Shown: piece after piece, positions 1 through 11,702 of the stretch
Layout of the letters: each line of letters begins with the position of its first letter
How positions within the stretch are numbered: the first letter of the stretch is position 1
Origin: Nautilus pompilius
Taxonomy: Eukaryota > Mollusca > Cephalopoda > Nautilida > Nautilidae
DNA length: 64,000 nucleotides
NCBI GenBank assembly: GCA_018389105.1
Contig: JACATO010000317.1
Coordinates: 3,133,001-3,197,000, forward strand
Direction: 5' to 3'
Made by a program: the position numbers and the translations under genes
The notes under the pieces: generated by a model
Told to the model about the DNA's origin: nothing
The model's input: only the letters and a program-made list of their open reading frames with translations
The model's database searches: none

Positions 1-102
1 GTGGCGTCTAGTACTATATCCGTTGTCTTTAGAATGTCTGTAGAAGTGCATCTATTAGTAATGTCCAGTGTTTTTATCTGTTATTTTTAATTTTAGCCTT
101 TC

Positions 103-1550
103 AAAATGGAAAAGTTAAAGATGACCAATCTACCCGTAGTGCTGATAAAAGCCAGCCTAAGTTAAGAAAGTATGATGAAAGTTACATCTCTTTTGGTTTC
201 ACAAGTGTTTTTGTTACTGGAGAAGAACGGCCACAGGTGTTGTTTGTCAGGAAATGCTGTCTGCTGAGAGTACGAAGCCAGGCAAATTGAAACGACACCT
301 GGAAACAATCATGCAGACTTAGCTAACAAACCTCGAGATTTTTTCATTTGAAGAAGAGATAAAATGAAGCAGCAAAACGTGAGTCTAGTTAAATATATAG
401 CTGTCTCTTCGAAGTCACTTTTAGCTTCTATCCGGTTGCATACAGAATCGCTCAGTGGGAAAAGCCCCACACAATTGGAGAAAATTTGATTCTTCCAGCA
501 GCTATTGATATGGTTACAACTATGTTGGTGGAGTCTAGTGCCAAACAGATTTTAAGTATCCCTTTGTCTTCTGATGCTGTTTGCCGCCAAATCGCAGATA
601 TGGCAGAAAATCTCAATGAGCAACTAAATAAAAAACTAAAAGACAAACAAACCATTTGCCATTCAGGTAGATGAGGCCACAGATAACGTTAAGGATGCTC
701 ATTTAATAACGTACGTTAGATTCGAAATGTGGATTTATTCTTCTGTAAAGGAATTCCGGCGACGAATAAAACTGAGTATCGTTTCGGTTAACTCCGAAAT
801 GAACTTTAACAGTATTTAACTGAGGAAAGGCGTATTAGTGCACACATATTTATTGACTGTGATTTCAATATGCAGTTAGCATATTTAAGTGACGTATTAC
901 ATAAGCTGAACACTCTTAATACCTCACTGCGAGGTGGTGATAACAATTTTCTTCAAATCAATGACGAATTAAAATCGTTTATTAGGAAAGTTGAACTGTG
1001 GCAGAGTAAAATGGAAAATAGAAATTTAGACGTGTTTCCTACTTGAAAACAATCTATTGAGAGCAGTAACACACGGATTATTGAAGATGTGAAAATTTGT
1101 ATTTGAAGTCACCTTTCTTCTCAAAAATTTCACTTTCAGAACTATTTTTCAGATGTAGAAATAGAAAAATTTGACTGAATAAGGAACCCATTCGATGCTA
1201 AGCTGATAGCTGGTGTATTCACTACTACCGAGGAGGAGCAATTCGTTGGCGTCTCGGTTGAAACTTCTTTGAAAATAAGATTCCCGACAATGTCTCTGAA
1301 TCAATGTGCAAAACGAGTACAAAGAATCAAGCGAAAAGGTCGCGAGAATACTGATTCCTTTTGTAACATCCTATTTGTGCGAGTCAGTGTTTTCTACGGT
1401 TGCTGCAATAAAAAAAACAAATACTGATCAAAAATAAACGTGGAACGAGAAACGAGAGTGGCTGTAACTCGCAAATAACAGCCAGATTTCACGACTTATG
1501 AAGAGATATTTTGGACTTACGGTAGAAAACAGCTTAATAAGCCTTTGTAA
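103..1550 (+). pseudogene. hAT transposase-derived pseudogene, ZBED5/FAM200-like
   Basis: This is a decayed hAT-superfamily transposase related to the domesticated ZBED5/FAM200 proteins. Reading across frames, the N-terminus carries KYDESYISFGF, followed by a degraded BED zinc-finger region with KLKRHLET and then NHADLANKPR one frame over. A clean middle block at about 486-674 contains MVTTMLVESSAKQIL. After a shift comes the equivalent of the family's VDEATDN segment (about 665-690). The C-terminal third (870-1550) has SDVLHKLNTLNTSLRG and the hAT dimerisation-region signature ESVFSTVAAIK, and ends at TAA 1548-1550. Several frameshifts and in-frame stops rule out a working transposase. In this family the protein would bind element ends and catalyse cut-and-paste transposition. 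No intact terminal inverted repeats were found. The family call is confident; the exact ends are not. Confidence 0.85.
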
Positions 1551-3900
1551 ATAATTTCGATTCCAATTTGTTATTACAACAACAAAGAGAAATACAGAAC
1601 GCAGCCCAAATGTTCATGAAATGTAATTGGATTAGTTTTTTTAAGAGATTCTTTTTAATCAATGCTCCTGTCTGTGTAACTGTTTCTGGCTGAACACTAA
1701 TCCCGTTGAAATCTTCAGTTTTATCTATTGTGAAGGGTGGCAGAAATTCATTTATCATTCTTCGCGGTCGCGGTATTGCGAAGTTTGAGAGCCCCTGCCA
1801 CACCTTGTTGCCACCTACCCCTATTCCGCCATGATAATTTTAAGTCACTCATTTTTGCGATAAGTATTTTTTTTCTTCTTTTCCAAGAGCTACTCGCGTA
1901 AGGAATAATTACATCTTTGTGGATATGTATTTAAAAGCGAAAATAAAATCCATTACAAAAACAACTTGGAGCGCTAGAAGCGTGACGGTGTATCGCCCTA
2001 TTCCATGACAGATCGCTGGAGATGATGGAGTCAGGGACATGGGAAAGACGTCGAGATTCATCTCGTGGCTAGCATCACCCAGAGCCTTCTGAAACTCTGA
2101 GGGAGCGAGAAGAGCCCCTGACAACAGCGAGACTGTAAACAAAGCTTGCGCACAAGAATACCTGAGATAATTAAGGGGCCAGCGACGGTGTAACAGAAAG
2201 CGGAGGAAAAGAAATAACCAAAAAAAAAAAAAAAACGATTCTTTTGAATGCTAAATCTTTCTGTTTTAATACCCAATGTGCTTTTTTGGAGTTTCGTCGT
2301 TGCTATGGAAACGAAAGTGAACAAGCGGAAGTTCTCTGCAGTTTTGTGCTTTATGATGAAAACCATAAATTAGATGACAAAATTACAAAAAGCACGACAG
2401 TTTACGCGCGATGAGATCTTTCCCTGACCCCGACAGACCTTAACGTGGATTCCAACTTATGATGTTTTGTACCAATGAAAATATGGTGATCCATTTGACA
2501 AAAATAATTAAATTAAGTTACTGACTTTTAAAGAATAATATCATTAGACAATAGCTAACTCACATTAGTACGGCTAAGTCGTTTGCGCCTTCAACATTCG
2601 TTTCTCTTCTTCCTAACCTATGCCGTCTTCCCCTTTGAAAAACTCGCACGCGGCTTATTTACTTAATAGGCTGTATTCGACTCCGTTTCTTTTTCTAACT
2701 GTCACCGCCTCGTTTATTAGATTCCTCCATAAATAATTATCCAGGCTGAAGTGTTAATCAAACGCGCCAACATTCGTGTTATTGATGGAAAATGTCAATA
2801 GCTTTCGATCTGATAATCTAGATAAGTTTCATCTTTAAACAAGCAGGCGGTCTTTCACCGATATGAACATGAGAAACTTCCATTCCAGACACTATTGTCC
2901 GGGTAGAAGACAAACAAGAGGAAACCGGTTCTAAACGGTCGCAGTTTGGAGAAACCCTCATATTAATTAGCAAAAACGAAATATCTCAGCGAGACGACAG
3001 ATTTGTCAGTTACAATCTATACTAACCAAAAAATATTAATAACCATATATTTAACTAGTGGAATGAGTTGTCTACAATTTTTATAGCAAACATCTCACTC
3101 CATAATGTTTGGGATTTAGAGGTCAAAATAACTGGATATTCGATATAAATACTTTAGAACACCAGACCAACTCCCACCCAGGAAATTCATATCAGATTAA
3201 GTTGGGTAGTACTTAGTTGGCCATTGATCCGGAGACTGTGGCAGTGTCCAAGAAAGGCTAAAGATTCAGCTGCACGACAATTTCTTTCTTCTCTTTTTAA
3301 AACCTCTATAATCAGCAAGTTCGGATAGACCGTTCGTGGAATGAATCTCTTCACGGTCCGAGACGGAGATGCCAAATAGAACTTAAGATTTACTTTTAGC
3401 ATGATAAATCGGTTCGATCATCAAAGATGTGTAGGTGCTTCTTAAATTTTCTTAAAAACTGTCGCCACGTTACCTAGGAATACGTTTTATCTGGAGTGCT
3501 TGTAATTGCTAATCTTCGTTACTGGAAAACGTTATCAGGGTGCTTTTTGGCCAACTTTGCGAACAGTAACTGGTCCACCATAAATGGTAGTATGAGCAGC
3601 CTTTTCCTTGAGGGTATTAGTGGTACTAGCTGCCGGATAGTATTCTTAAGGTTTCCCGAATATTTTAGAAAAACGGTTGCCACTGAATGACATTCACGGT
3701 CATCAAAGGGAGCGTATGGTTTTTTTATCAGTAAACATGAAGACAGCCGGTCAACGCAAACTTGGGTTCGTCATGCCGGTTCCCCTCTCGGAAGATTGGA
3801 AACTTGAAATGTTCGCTTCGTGAAATCATGGTTTATTCCTATTCTATCACGCGCCTCAGTTGATTTTCCTCCCACTGGTGTTCGGACTCTCCACGGTAAC
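1551..3900. other. no recognised gene
   Basis: Open frames here reach about 100 codons on the minus strand (2058-2366) but show no recognisable motif and run through a 16-base A tract near 2220-2235. I see no repeat family, RNA gene or splice-bounded exon that I can support. Confidence 0.5.
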
Positions 3901-3901
3901 A

Positions 3902-3919
3902 ATGTGTGTGTGTGTGTGT
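3902..3919. repeat. (TG)n microsatellite
   Basis: A short uninterrupted TG run of about nine units. Confidence 0.9.
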
Positions 3920-4195
3920 CCATGTTCCCATATATTGTTGCTAAGTTCGACTGCACACTATTGTCTGTTCTCTATGAAAAATAAAACATTTAACTTCTAT
4001 ATTTAAGGGAAGATAGCAATAAAAACCAAGCAAACCATCAGAAGACCGAAAAACAGAGTGAAGCTTCTCAATACTGAAATTTTCTTAATTCTGTATCGAC
4101 AAAACTCATGCATTATCGAAATAAAAGCTAAATAATTAAAATACATTTTTCGACTAAGTATTTACTAATTTTCTAAAGCATGCTTGGAATACACG

Positions 4196-4202
<7 letters not shown>

Positions 4203-4276
<74 letters not shown>

Positions 4277-4425
4277 TGGAGAGAGAGATGACGTCAGTAC
4301 AGAGAGAGATGGAGAGAGAGAGAGAGAGAGAGATGGAGGAGAGATGGAGAGAGAGATGGAGAGAGAGAGAGAGAGGAGATGGAGAGAGATGGAGAGAGAG
4401 ATGGAGAGAGAGAGAGAAAGAAGAT
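4203..4425. repeat. (GA)n microsatellite with ATGGAGAG interruptions
   Basis: About 220 bp of purine-only GA dinucleotides, broken in the second half by repeated ATGGAGAG-type units and one non-repeat island (ACGTCAGTAC near 4290). The long frames across it, rich in Arg-Glu or Ser-Leu, come from the repeat and are not genes. Confidence 0.97.
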
Positions 4426-5485
4426 ACATGTGCACAGGTTAAACGTCTCACTTTAAATTTTTTGTACAAAATGCAAACTCCTTGAACCCGACTGTGTGGC
4501 GATGAATTAACTCAACAGAAGAAAAATGTTAATAAAAATATTTGTAATTCAGGTTTCTGAATTTCGAAGAAAAAAGAAAAGAATCATTAAAAATGAAAGA
4601 CAAAAAAATCTTAGAGAAAAAGGTAACATTCAAGAATCATTAATGCAGTTGAGATGTTAATAAGGATTCTTAAAATTTAATTTCAAACCATTTTATATGA
4701 CATAAAATTAACTAAAATACATGAACAAAAAGATAAGAAAAATTTGCTTGCAGAGCCAAAACCGGAAGTGAAGTTATTAAAAACATAGCTGATTCAAGTT
4801 CGGCAGCTATTGGAAAACTGGCTGAAGAAGGATAATTGATCTAATTTTTGAAAGTTTATTTGGTAATGTTTGTTTTAACGTTGATAACATCGAGAAAGTG
4901 ATAAGGAACATCCATTTAGCCAACAAAAAAAGAAGTGAAAACTTTTCTTTTTTTAAGATTGATTTACAACATGTTCGGATGGCTCTGTTTCTGGTATTAA
5001 CGTCCAGTTTATAAAAGATGATGAAATCCGTGCACACCATAGCATAATTATGAAAACAACAAACACCCGAGCATGTCAGGAACGCTGTTCTTGGAGTACT
5101 TACAACATATGGTAACAGTGAGCATTAAATATACCGCATAAAAACAGATAGAGCAAATATGATAAAGTATGTATAGTGTACGAATAATGAAACTGAATGA
5201 GAAAGTAAGATCGTGGATACCAGAGAAGAAATACCTGATAGGTCAGATTCAGGTTGGATGCATAGACTTGACCAAGCAGCACTGTTGGTGTTGCAGTAAC
5301 AAATCTTCGCCGCTCAGCCCGCGCTCTTTAGCCAGAAGATCAAAATATTGCTCGTACTGTTGCTAGAGCTCTTCGGTTTGGAAGATTGAAAACTCAGACG
5401 TGCACGGTTATTCATGAGAAATTGGAATTTAAGAAAGCCCATCAGGCTGCCCGCCAGGCGGCACTCATCCTCTCATATGCTTTAG
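4426..5485. other. no recognised gene
   Basis: AT-rich unique sequence. The last 200 bp could be the decayed upstream part of the hAT element that becomes recognisable from about 5490, but no motif can be read. Confidence 0.45.
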
Positions 5486-6185
5486 CGCCTGGTTGAGTTG
5501 AAGGAATTCTGCCAACATATGGCAGCGTTAAATTCTCAGCTTCATCTCGCAGATGCCGATTGGAGCACCGTTAAAAAAACAGCCACTTTCTTTAAACCAG
5601 CAGCAGAAATAGCGACAGAACAGCTCCAGTAAGAACAGCCATGGAGAACTTTTATGGCATACGAATGGATGTCAACTTTAAACCCCAAAAATGTAAAACT
5701 TTTCCCAGCTGTGGCTATCAGAGGAATGAGAAAAACAAGCTAAATCTCACATTACCATTGCTAAGACATTGCTGCTAGAAGCAGCAAGCAGAGAAAAATA
5801 GTGTAAAAAAAGCCAAGAAGAGAGATGACGAATTTGGGTTTCTTCTTTATGAAATAAAATCAAGCAAATTAAAGGGCTTATCTTGTCACGTATTTGCTTC
5901 CAAAGATATCACGGTGAAATTCCAGCTTCTTTACTCACGAGCCTCGACTATAAAAAAATGGAAACATTTTGAAATTCTGGCATCAACAAAGAAACGCTCG
6001 ACCTGAACTGTGCAGACTGGCTGAAGTCGCTTGGGCAACTCCATCAACACAGGGTACAGCTGAACGCGCCCTTTTTGATTTCAGGTTCGTGCTGTCACCA
6101 AAAAGAATAAACCTGACAGAGGAGACCCGGGAGGACATTTCGGTGATCCGTTGCAGTAATATTTTCAAAGGACAAGTGTCATTTT
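5486..6185 (+). pseudogene. hAT (Ac-like) transposase pseudogene, C-terminal half
   Basis: The C-terminal half of a hobo/Ac/Tam3 transposase, from a different family than the copy at the start of the window. The region before the dimerisation domain reads WSTVKKTATFFKPAAEIATE (about 5555-5615), the usual segment before the hAT core helices, then LPLLRH in another frame. From about 5966 a 104-codon frame gives the hAT dimerisation domain, with PELCRLAEVAWATPSTQG, TAERALFDFRFVLSPKRIN and then EETREDISVIRCSNI. This matches the family pattern of Pro/Ser-rich, ERxFS-like and KR.L.ee motifs. Frames change several times upstream, so it is dead. The N-terminal BED finger and catalytic core cannot be read. 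A 32-bp tandem array starts about 150 bp downstream. Confidence 0.8.
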
Positions 6186-6334
6186 GTTTCATTAGCTGGT
6201 TATATTTACTGCCGTGTGAAAAGTTATTAGTTTACACTGTGGCATTGTTCGGCACAACACCAAGAGGAGTTTCTTTTGGTTGACATATTACTTAACAGTG
6301 GTAAAAATAGTCAGAGATTTCTTTTTTCTTAACT

Positions 6335-7577
6335 GGAACTAACCTAAAAGGCTACATATCAGAACCAGAACTAACCTAAAAGGCTACATATCAGAACCGG
6401 AACTAACCTAAAAGGCTACATATCAGAACCGGAACTAACCTAAAAGGCTACATATCAGAACCGGAACTAACCTAAAAGGCTACATATCAGAACCGGAACT
6501 AACCTAAAAGGCTACATATCAGAACCGGAACTAACCTAAAAGGTTACATATCAGAACCGGAACTAACCTAAAAGGCTACATATCAGAACCGGAACTAACC
6601 TAAAAGGCTACATATCAGAACCGGAACTAACCTAAAAGGCTACATATCAGAACCGGAACTAACCTAAAAGGTTCATATCAGAACCGGAACTAACTAAAAG
6701 GCTACATATCAGACCGGAACTAACCTAAAAAGCTTCATATCAGAACCGGAACTAACCTCAAAGGCTTCATATCTGAACCGGAACTAACCTAAAAAGCTTC
6801 ATATCAGAACCGGAACTAACCTAAAAAGCTTCATATCAGAACCGGAACTAACCTAAAAGGCTACATATCAGAACCGGAACTAACCTAAAAGCTACATATC
6901 AGAACCAGAACTAACCTAAAAGGCTTCATATCTGAACGGAACTAACCTAAAAGGCTACATATCAGAACGGAACTAACCTAAAAGGCTACATATCAGAACC
7001 GGAACTAACCTAAAAGGCTACATATCAGAACCGGAACTAACCTAAAAGGCTTCATATCAGAACCGGAACTAACCTAAAAGGCTTCATATCTGAACCGGAA
7101 CTAACCTAAAAAGCTTCATATCAGAACCGGAACTAACCTCAAAGGCTTCATATCTGAACCGGAACTAACCTAAAAAGCTTCATATCAGAACCGGAACTAA
7201 CCTAAAAAGCTTCATATCAGAACCGGAACTAACCTAAAAGGCTACATATCAGAACCGGAACTAACCTCAAAGGCTTCATATCTGAACCGGAACTAACCTA
7301 AAAAGCTTCATATCAGAACCGGAACTAACCTAAAAGGCTTCATATCAGAACCGGAACTAGCCTAAAAGGCTACATATCAGAACCGGAACTAACCTAAAAG
7401 GCTACATATCAGAACCGGAACTAACCTAAAAGGCTACATATCAGAACCGGAACTAACCTAAAAGGCTACATATCAGAACCGGAACTAACCTAAAAGGTTT
7501 CATATCAGAACCGGAACTAACCTCAAAGGCTTCATACCTGGACCGGGACTAACCCAGAAGTCTACATATCTGAACTG
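6335..7577. repeat. 32-bp tandem minisatellite array, about 39 units
   Basis: About 39 head-to-tail copies of a 32-bp unit that begins GGAACTAACC and ends CATATCAGAACC. Three main variants occur: A with AAAAGGCTACATATCAG, B with AAAAAGCTTCATATCAG (which creates a HindIII site) and C with CTCAAAGGCTTCATATCTG. A block of five units in the order B-C-B-B-A occurs at 6716-6875 and again at 7097-7256. The two blocks are 381 bp apart, which is 12 units minus three single-base deletions. The last two units, after about 7525, are the most diverged. The unit contains in-frame stops, so the array is not coding. Confidence 0.97.
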
Positions 7578-8521
7578 AAGCGAAAATCTTATTATGCGGT
7601 TCGACTCCCTGATGTAAACTGTCTTCAGATACGCTAGCAGAAACAGGAACACAATATTGGGGAAAATAAATAAAAGTATGACACCAGAAAGTAAAACCAA
7701 TAAAAATGTGTTTGAGCTTCACTTACATTAATTCATCAGAATTTGCATTTAGATTTATTTTAAATCAACTCTTCAAGTTTTAAATTTTATCATAATAATC
7801 TTTCTCGTATAATGGTTATAGGTATGGATACCCATACTACTGAACCGTACGAAAGCTCGGTCCCCCTCCCTGGCTGCTTCTTCAGATGAACAGCTTCATA
7901 GCTGTGCTATCGTAACTAAAGTATTCATCAACCGAAACTGTACTCACAAGGCCCCACTGGCGAAATGAGTTAATGCAAATTCCCTAGAGCAACAGATTTT
8001 TGCATGACGGTTGATGTCTTTGATCTCGGTTACAGATGATACTACAAAACTGCGATGATAACTTAGTCTACTAGTAAAACCCAAGTTAATCAGCAGTTTT
8101 CTTTTACCATTCTGTTGCGTGCCTCCATAGAGGCTTCACGGTTTATTAGAGAGAGAAGCGTCTTATCCACCCCTTTTGGCTTGATTATGAAGGGGCACAG
8201 AGCAGAGTGACTCCTATACAAACTCGTCGTCAACTCGAACAGAATCTTTAAGGTTTGGTGGAGGAGGAGGGAACCTTTGGTATCGAGCTATTCGCAAACC
8301 CTTTAGTGAGCCTGGCAAACAGAACATGCCCAGCCATAGCAAGCGATCTAAGGCTCTGTCTGTTTTTTTCCAACTCGCTAACCTAGCAACAGCTGAGACA
8401 TTTTGCTTGTTACCATCCTTAACTAATTGAAATAAAGACGAATGACACGATGGTAATGGTAGTGAACGGTGGAACAAACTTTAAATTTTAACAAAAACAA
8501 AATATAAAACACCTATAAAAG
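7578..8521. other. no recognised gene
   Basis: Unique sequence between the minisatellite and a Tc1-type repeat. An 87-codon minus-strand frame at 8214-8477 has no family signature. Nothing else can be supported. Confidence 0.5.
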
Positions 8522-8755
8522 TACAGCCATGGCCGGAAATTTTGCATCAGTCTAGAATTTTCCAATTTTGTTTGATAAATTCGAATTAAAGCTGCTGCAT
8601 TTGCATAATAACGTTAAGTTAACGTATTGACGCGTGGTGCGCTGCTACGTAGTTTTCCATGGACTTAATGGGAAAAACGACCAAAATTGATAATTTGAAA
8701 TCTAACGCGCCAATATATGATTTACGGAAAGACCTAAATATAAATCATGCAGAGA
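8522..8755. mobile_element. Tc1-type non-autonomous element, one end only
   Basis: It starts with a terminal sequence, ACAGCCATGGCCGGAAATTT, followed by GCATCA. It is alignable over about 230 bp with the element at 60261-60642, including shared blocks such as GACTTAATGG and ATTTGAAATCTAAC. The matching right-hand terminal inverted repeat was not found within the next 300 bp, so this copy looks truncated. It carries 12 CpG dinucleotides; the homologous part of the distal copy carries none. Confidence 0.65.
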
Positions 8756-11091
8756 TTTAGAGATTTATAGGTTATCACGGGTACAGATTTAAATGTAGAT
8801 TTTGCTATTTTTATTTCTGGATGGATGAAAATCTTTTATTCTTGGATGTACAGCCTGGGGCGAGATGCTGTGTATTGTGGTCGGATGAGAGCAGGTGCCC
8901 GTTGTCGGGTCGTCCACCAGTCTCAACAGCAGACGCAGTCTTTGGTTAGCGGTTACCAAACCCTGCATCGTGTGGGTCCCCGCACCTTCGACTTTGGCAG
9001 AGCAATCCTTGTCTATAGATGTGGATGAAAACCCACGTGACTGGCTGGCGAAGAAACAACGGAAAGGAAAGCATACAAATGGCGTTGATCATTTAAGGTC
9101 GTGGGTAATTTTAAAAATTTCTGGCGGCGTTGTTTCTGTTCCATATCTAGTTGGAGGGTTTGCCTCATCATACCGAGTTTGTGGTTACGCAAAAAAAAAA
9201 AAAAATTCCACAAGAAGAATCACGGAATGTGCTTAACAAATGATGAGGACTTTCCAAGATACACGAGATCTCTGAAAACTATCTATCTGACTAACTGGCC
9301 GTGAAACAAGCAGAAGCGGATCGTCTGCACTTCTTCGGTGTACAAACAGAAAAGTGGGTGACGAATCATTCAGCCTCCACTGGGCCGGGCGGCTGATCTA
9401 CTTTCAGGCCGAGAAAACTGCTTTGAGTGGGAGAAATTACAGCAGCCGCGCATATGCCAGATGTTCATATGGTGATTCCACGTTTGTGTGTGTGTTGGCA
9501 GCATCTTTGTTTATATATGCATGACAAAATTGGTTCCAAGGATTCGGATGGCGCGAGACTTCTTTTTCCATCAAAATATAAATAGGACATCCCATTGGTG
9601 GGGCGACAGTTAGGTCCACTATTTTGTTGTTTGTTGTTTTTCTTTACCTGTCTGTTTGTTGGTTTAATGGCGCTAAATTAAAACAGTCAGAAGCCGAGGT
9701 CGGTGGGTGGCCGTAGTCGACGGTGGCTAATTTCAGATAAGATGAAACTTACCGCGTAAGAATTTCGGTCACCCAGATATTATTCAGTGGGCAATAAGAA
9801 ACGAGTAAGGCGAAGCGGATACTTATATCACGAAACGTGCTTAGGTAATACAGTATACTCCGGTGGCGAGAAGAAAAAAATCAATTATCTGCTAGTTTAA
9901 GAAAATAAAATTGTGCTCGATCTACTACTCCAAGGTGCGTGATAGTTTCCCGGGAATCCTCGCCGGATTTCTCATATTGTATTAAATGGATGCTAAGATA
10001 TTCAGTTGTGTCATGTATTACTACTGCTCGCGATTCGGTTTCATTGCTAAACTTCATAATCCCATAATCAAATACAATATAAGAAATAAATAAATTTAAT
10101 ATTCTCGTATCGATACTTCAAGAACCACCATCTTGTGATTCCTAGTCAACAATGCTGCATGCACAGATTTTCGTGGTCTTCTTGACAGAAGAACGCCGGA
10201 GCCTGGAAATCGGTTAAGTACAAGGAATGACGTGGCCTTTCAACAGCACGTGCTGGAATAAAATGTACGGCCATTCCTTTTTCTTTAAACGCATAAAAAG
10301 AAAGCTATATTTATAGTAATTAATGATTGCGAAAATTAACTTAAACAGTTTAGAAATAGATTCTCGGATGATTTGAAATTATTTTGTATTTGCATTTGTC
10401 GCGTCTGGTGCTGGGGGGAGAGAGAGACACGATGTTGGGGCTGACAATTCGTAACAAAGAGTTTTCTTCTCTGCAGTTTGTCTAACTCCCATCCAACTAG
10501 TTCTTAGGGCTTCTTTTGCCCCGATCCCTTCCAAACTCAGCGCCATGTAAACAGAAATCCATTAGCGTGTTGAGATTTAGACGAAATGTATTTTCAGCCT
10601 TTCTTGTTTAAGGCAAAAACAGCAGGAAAAAAGCTCGGTTTATCGAGTGACTCTGCTGAAATGTGCCCGTAGTCATAGTCATATACACCGACTCCCTGTG
10701 CTGAGCGTTCATGTGTGTGTGTATAGGAGAGAGATAATCTCGTCTAGCGTGTTTCCACGTGTTTATACCTGGCCAAAGTATTAGATCTCACCTGCGCGCT
10801 GCTGGACAAACCGTTCAGATTTTATCTGTGTTAATCACCATGCTGGCATCCGTGGCGCCCGCTTCATTAAGCACCTTTAATTCAGATATATATATATAAA
10901 GAAAAGCAGCGAGAACAGCGGGTCAGACAAGAAGATAGAAATTGTACGGAGATTATTAGAGTCTCTCCAACGAACCCAGAGGCTGGTTGAAACAATGATT
11001 CGGTTTTCTTAACGTTTACGGGTTGTAGTCCTCGAAAAAAAGGCCAACAGGTATTTTTGACGACCTCATTCGAGTGGACGGTAGAAGTGGC
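8756..11091. other. no recognised gene
   Basis: Contains a 15-base A tract (about 9191-9205). Several frames of 60-113 codons have no recognisable motif and overlap one another on both strands. No exon, RNA gene or element boundary can be supported. Confidence 0.45.
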
Positions 11092-11145
11092 TTAGTCGTC
11101 AGAACGCTGCAGTTTGGTGTCAGCGGTAGCAGATCCTTTGGCCTT
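11092..11145 (+). repeat. possible tRNA-derived SINE head
   Basis: TGGCTTAGTCG resembles the internal A box of a tRNA promoter (consensus TGGCNNAGTGG). It is followed by a tRNA-like spacing and a degraded B-box position near GGTAGCAGATCC. No 3-prime tail is clear. This may be chance. Confidence 0.25.
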
Positions 11146-11355
11146 CACCTGCGAGCGCCTCGGACTGAAGCCCTGGCTGTCTCCTCCGCAAGATAATTCT
11201 TGGTGGCGCGGGGGGGGGGAAGGCTTCCAGGAGGACGAGGTAAAACACCGGCCTCGCTAAGAATGAAAATCAGATTTAGATTTGCGATAAAGGGCCTCCC
11301 TCGTGTTATCATGCAGATCTTTGACGATGGAAGGAAAACCGTTACCGCGGTCTGG

Positions 11356-11702
11356 AATCACCGTTTTCCCTTGAAAAAGGCGACGACGATAATCACAGGC
11401 CCTGAGTGACTTTCTTTTGCGTCCAAACACTTACCAGGAGATGATGGTGACGAGTAGGCAAGCAGCTTGTGTCCTTCCCAGGCGGTTCCATCTGGTCCAG
11501 GAGCCTTTTTGTTACGCATCTCACCGACTGCTGAACACTCCAGCGAAAGATGCAGTTTTATCGAAATCCCCCTCCTCAGTGGGCTGCTGGTCCAGGCTGG
11601 GAAGCTTTCAGAAGTGAATTGTCCGATGTTGGATGAAGCCGTCGTTGTCCACCGTCTGCCGTGAAAGTCGCGCTTCCGCTTGTTCTTATTGGCGCGGCTC
11701 AT
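11356..11702 (-). pseudogene. non-LTR retrotransposon reverse transcriptase fragment
   Basis: A 114-codon minus-strand frame contains VGEMRNKKAPGPDG, the signature at the start of the reverse transcriptase domain in Jockey/R1/CR1-type LINEs (typically NKAPGPDGI). After it the peptide has the lengths and Pro-Gly-Lys spacing expected before the next RT block, but conservation fades. The segment before the motif includes a SIKLHLSLECSAV stretch that is only loosely RT-like. Only this short portion is readable, with no endonuclease domain, no catalytic YADD box and no poly-A end. It is a dead fragment. Minus-strand sequence at 11803-11994 may be more of the same element, but I cannot show that. 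Confidence 0.6.

Noticed and set aside
4154..4485. Three overlapping frames of 93-101 codons rich in Ser-Leu or Arg-Glu
   Set aside because: They are translations of the GA microsatellite in different frames and strands.
6335..7577. CRISPR-like array
   Set aside because: The 32-bp units are directly contiguous with no spacers, and the genome is eukaryotic; it is a minisatellite.
11417..11664. Plus-strand frames of 65-66 codons
   Set aside because: They are shadows of the minus-strand reverse transcriptase fragment.
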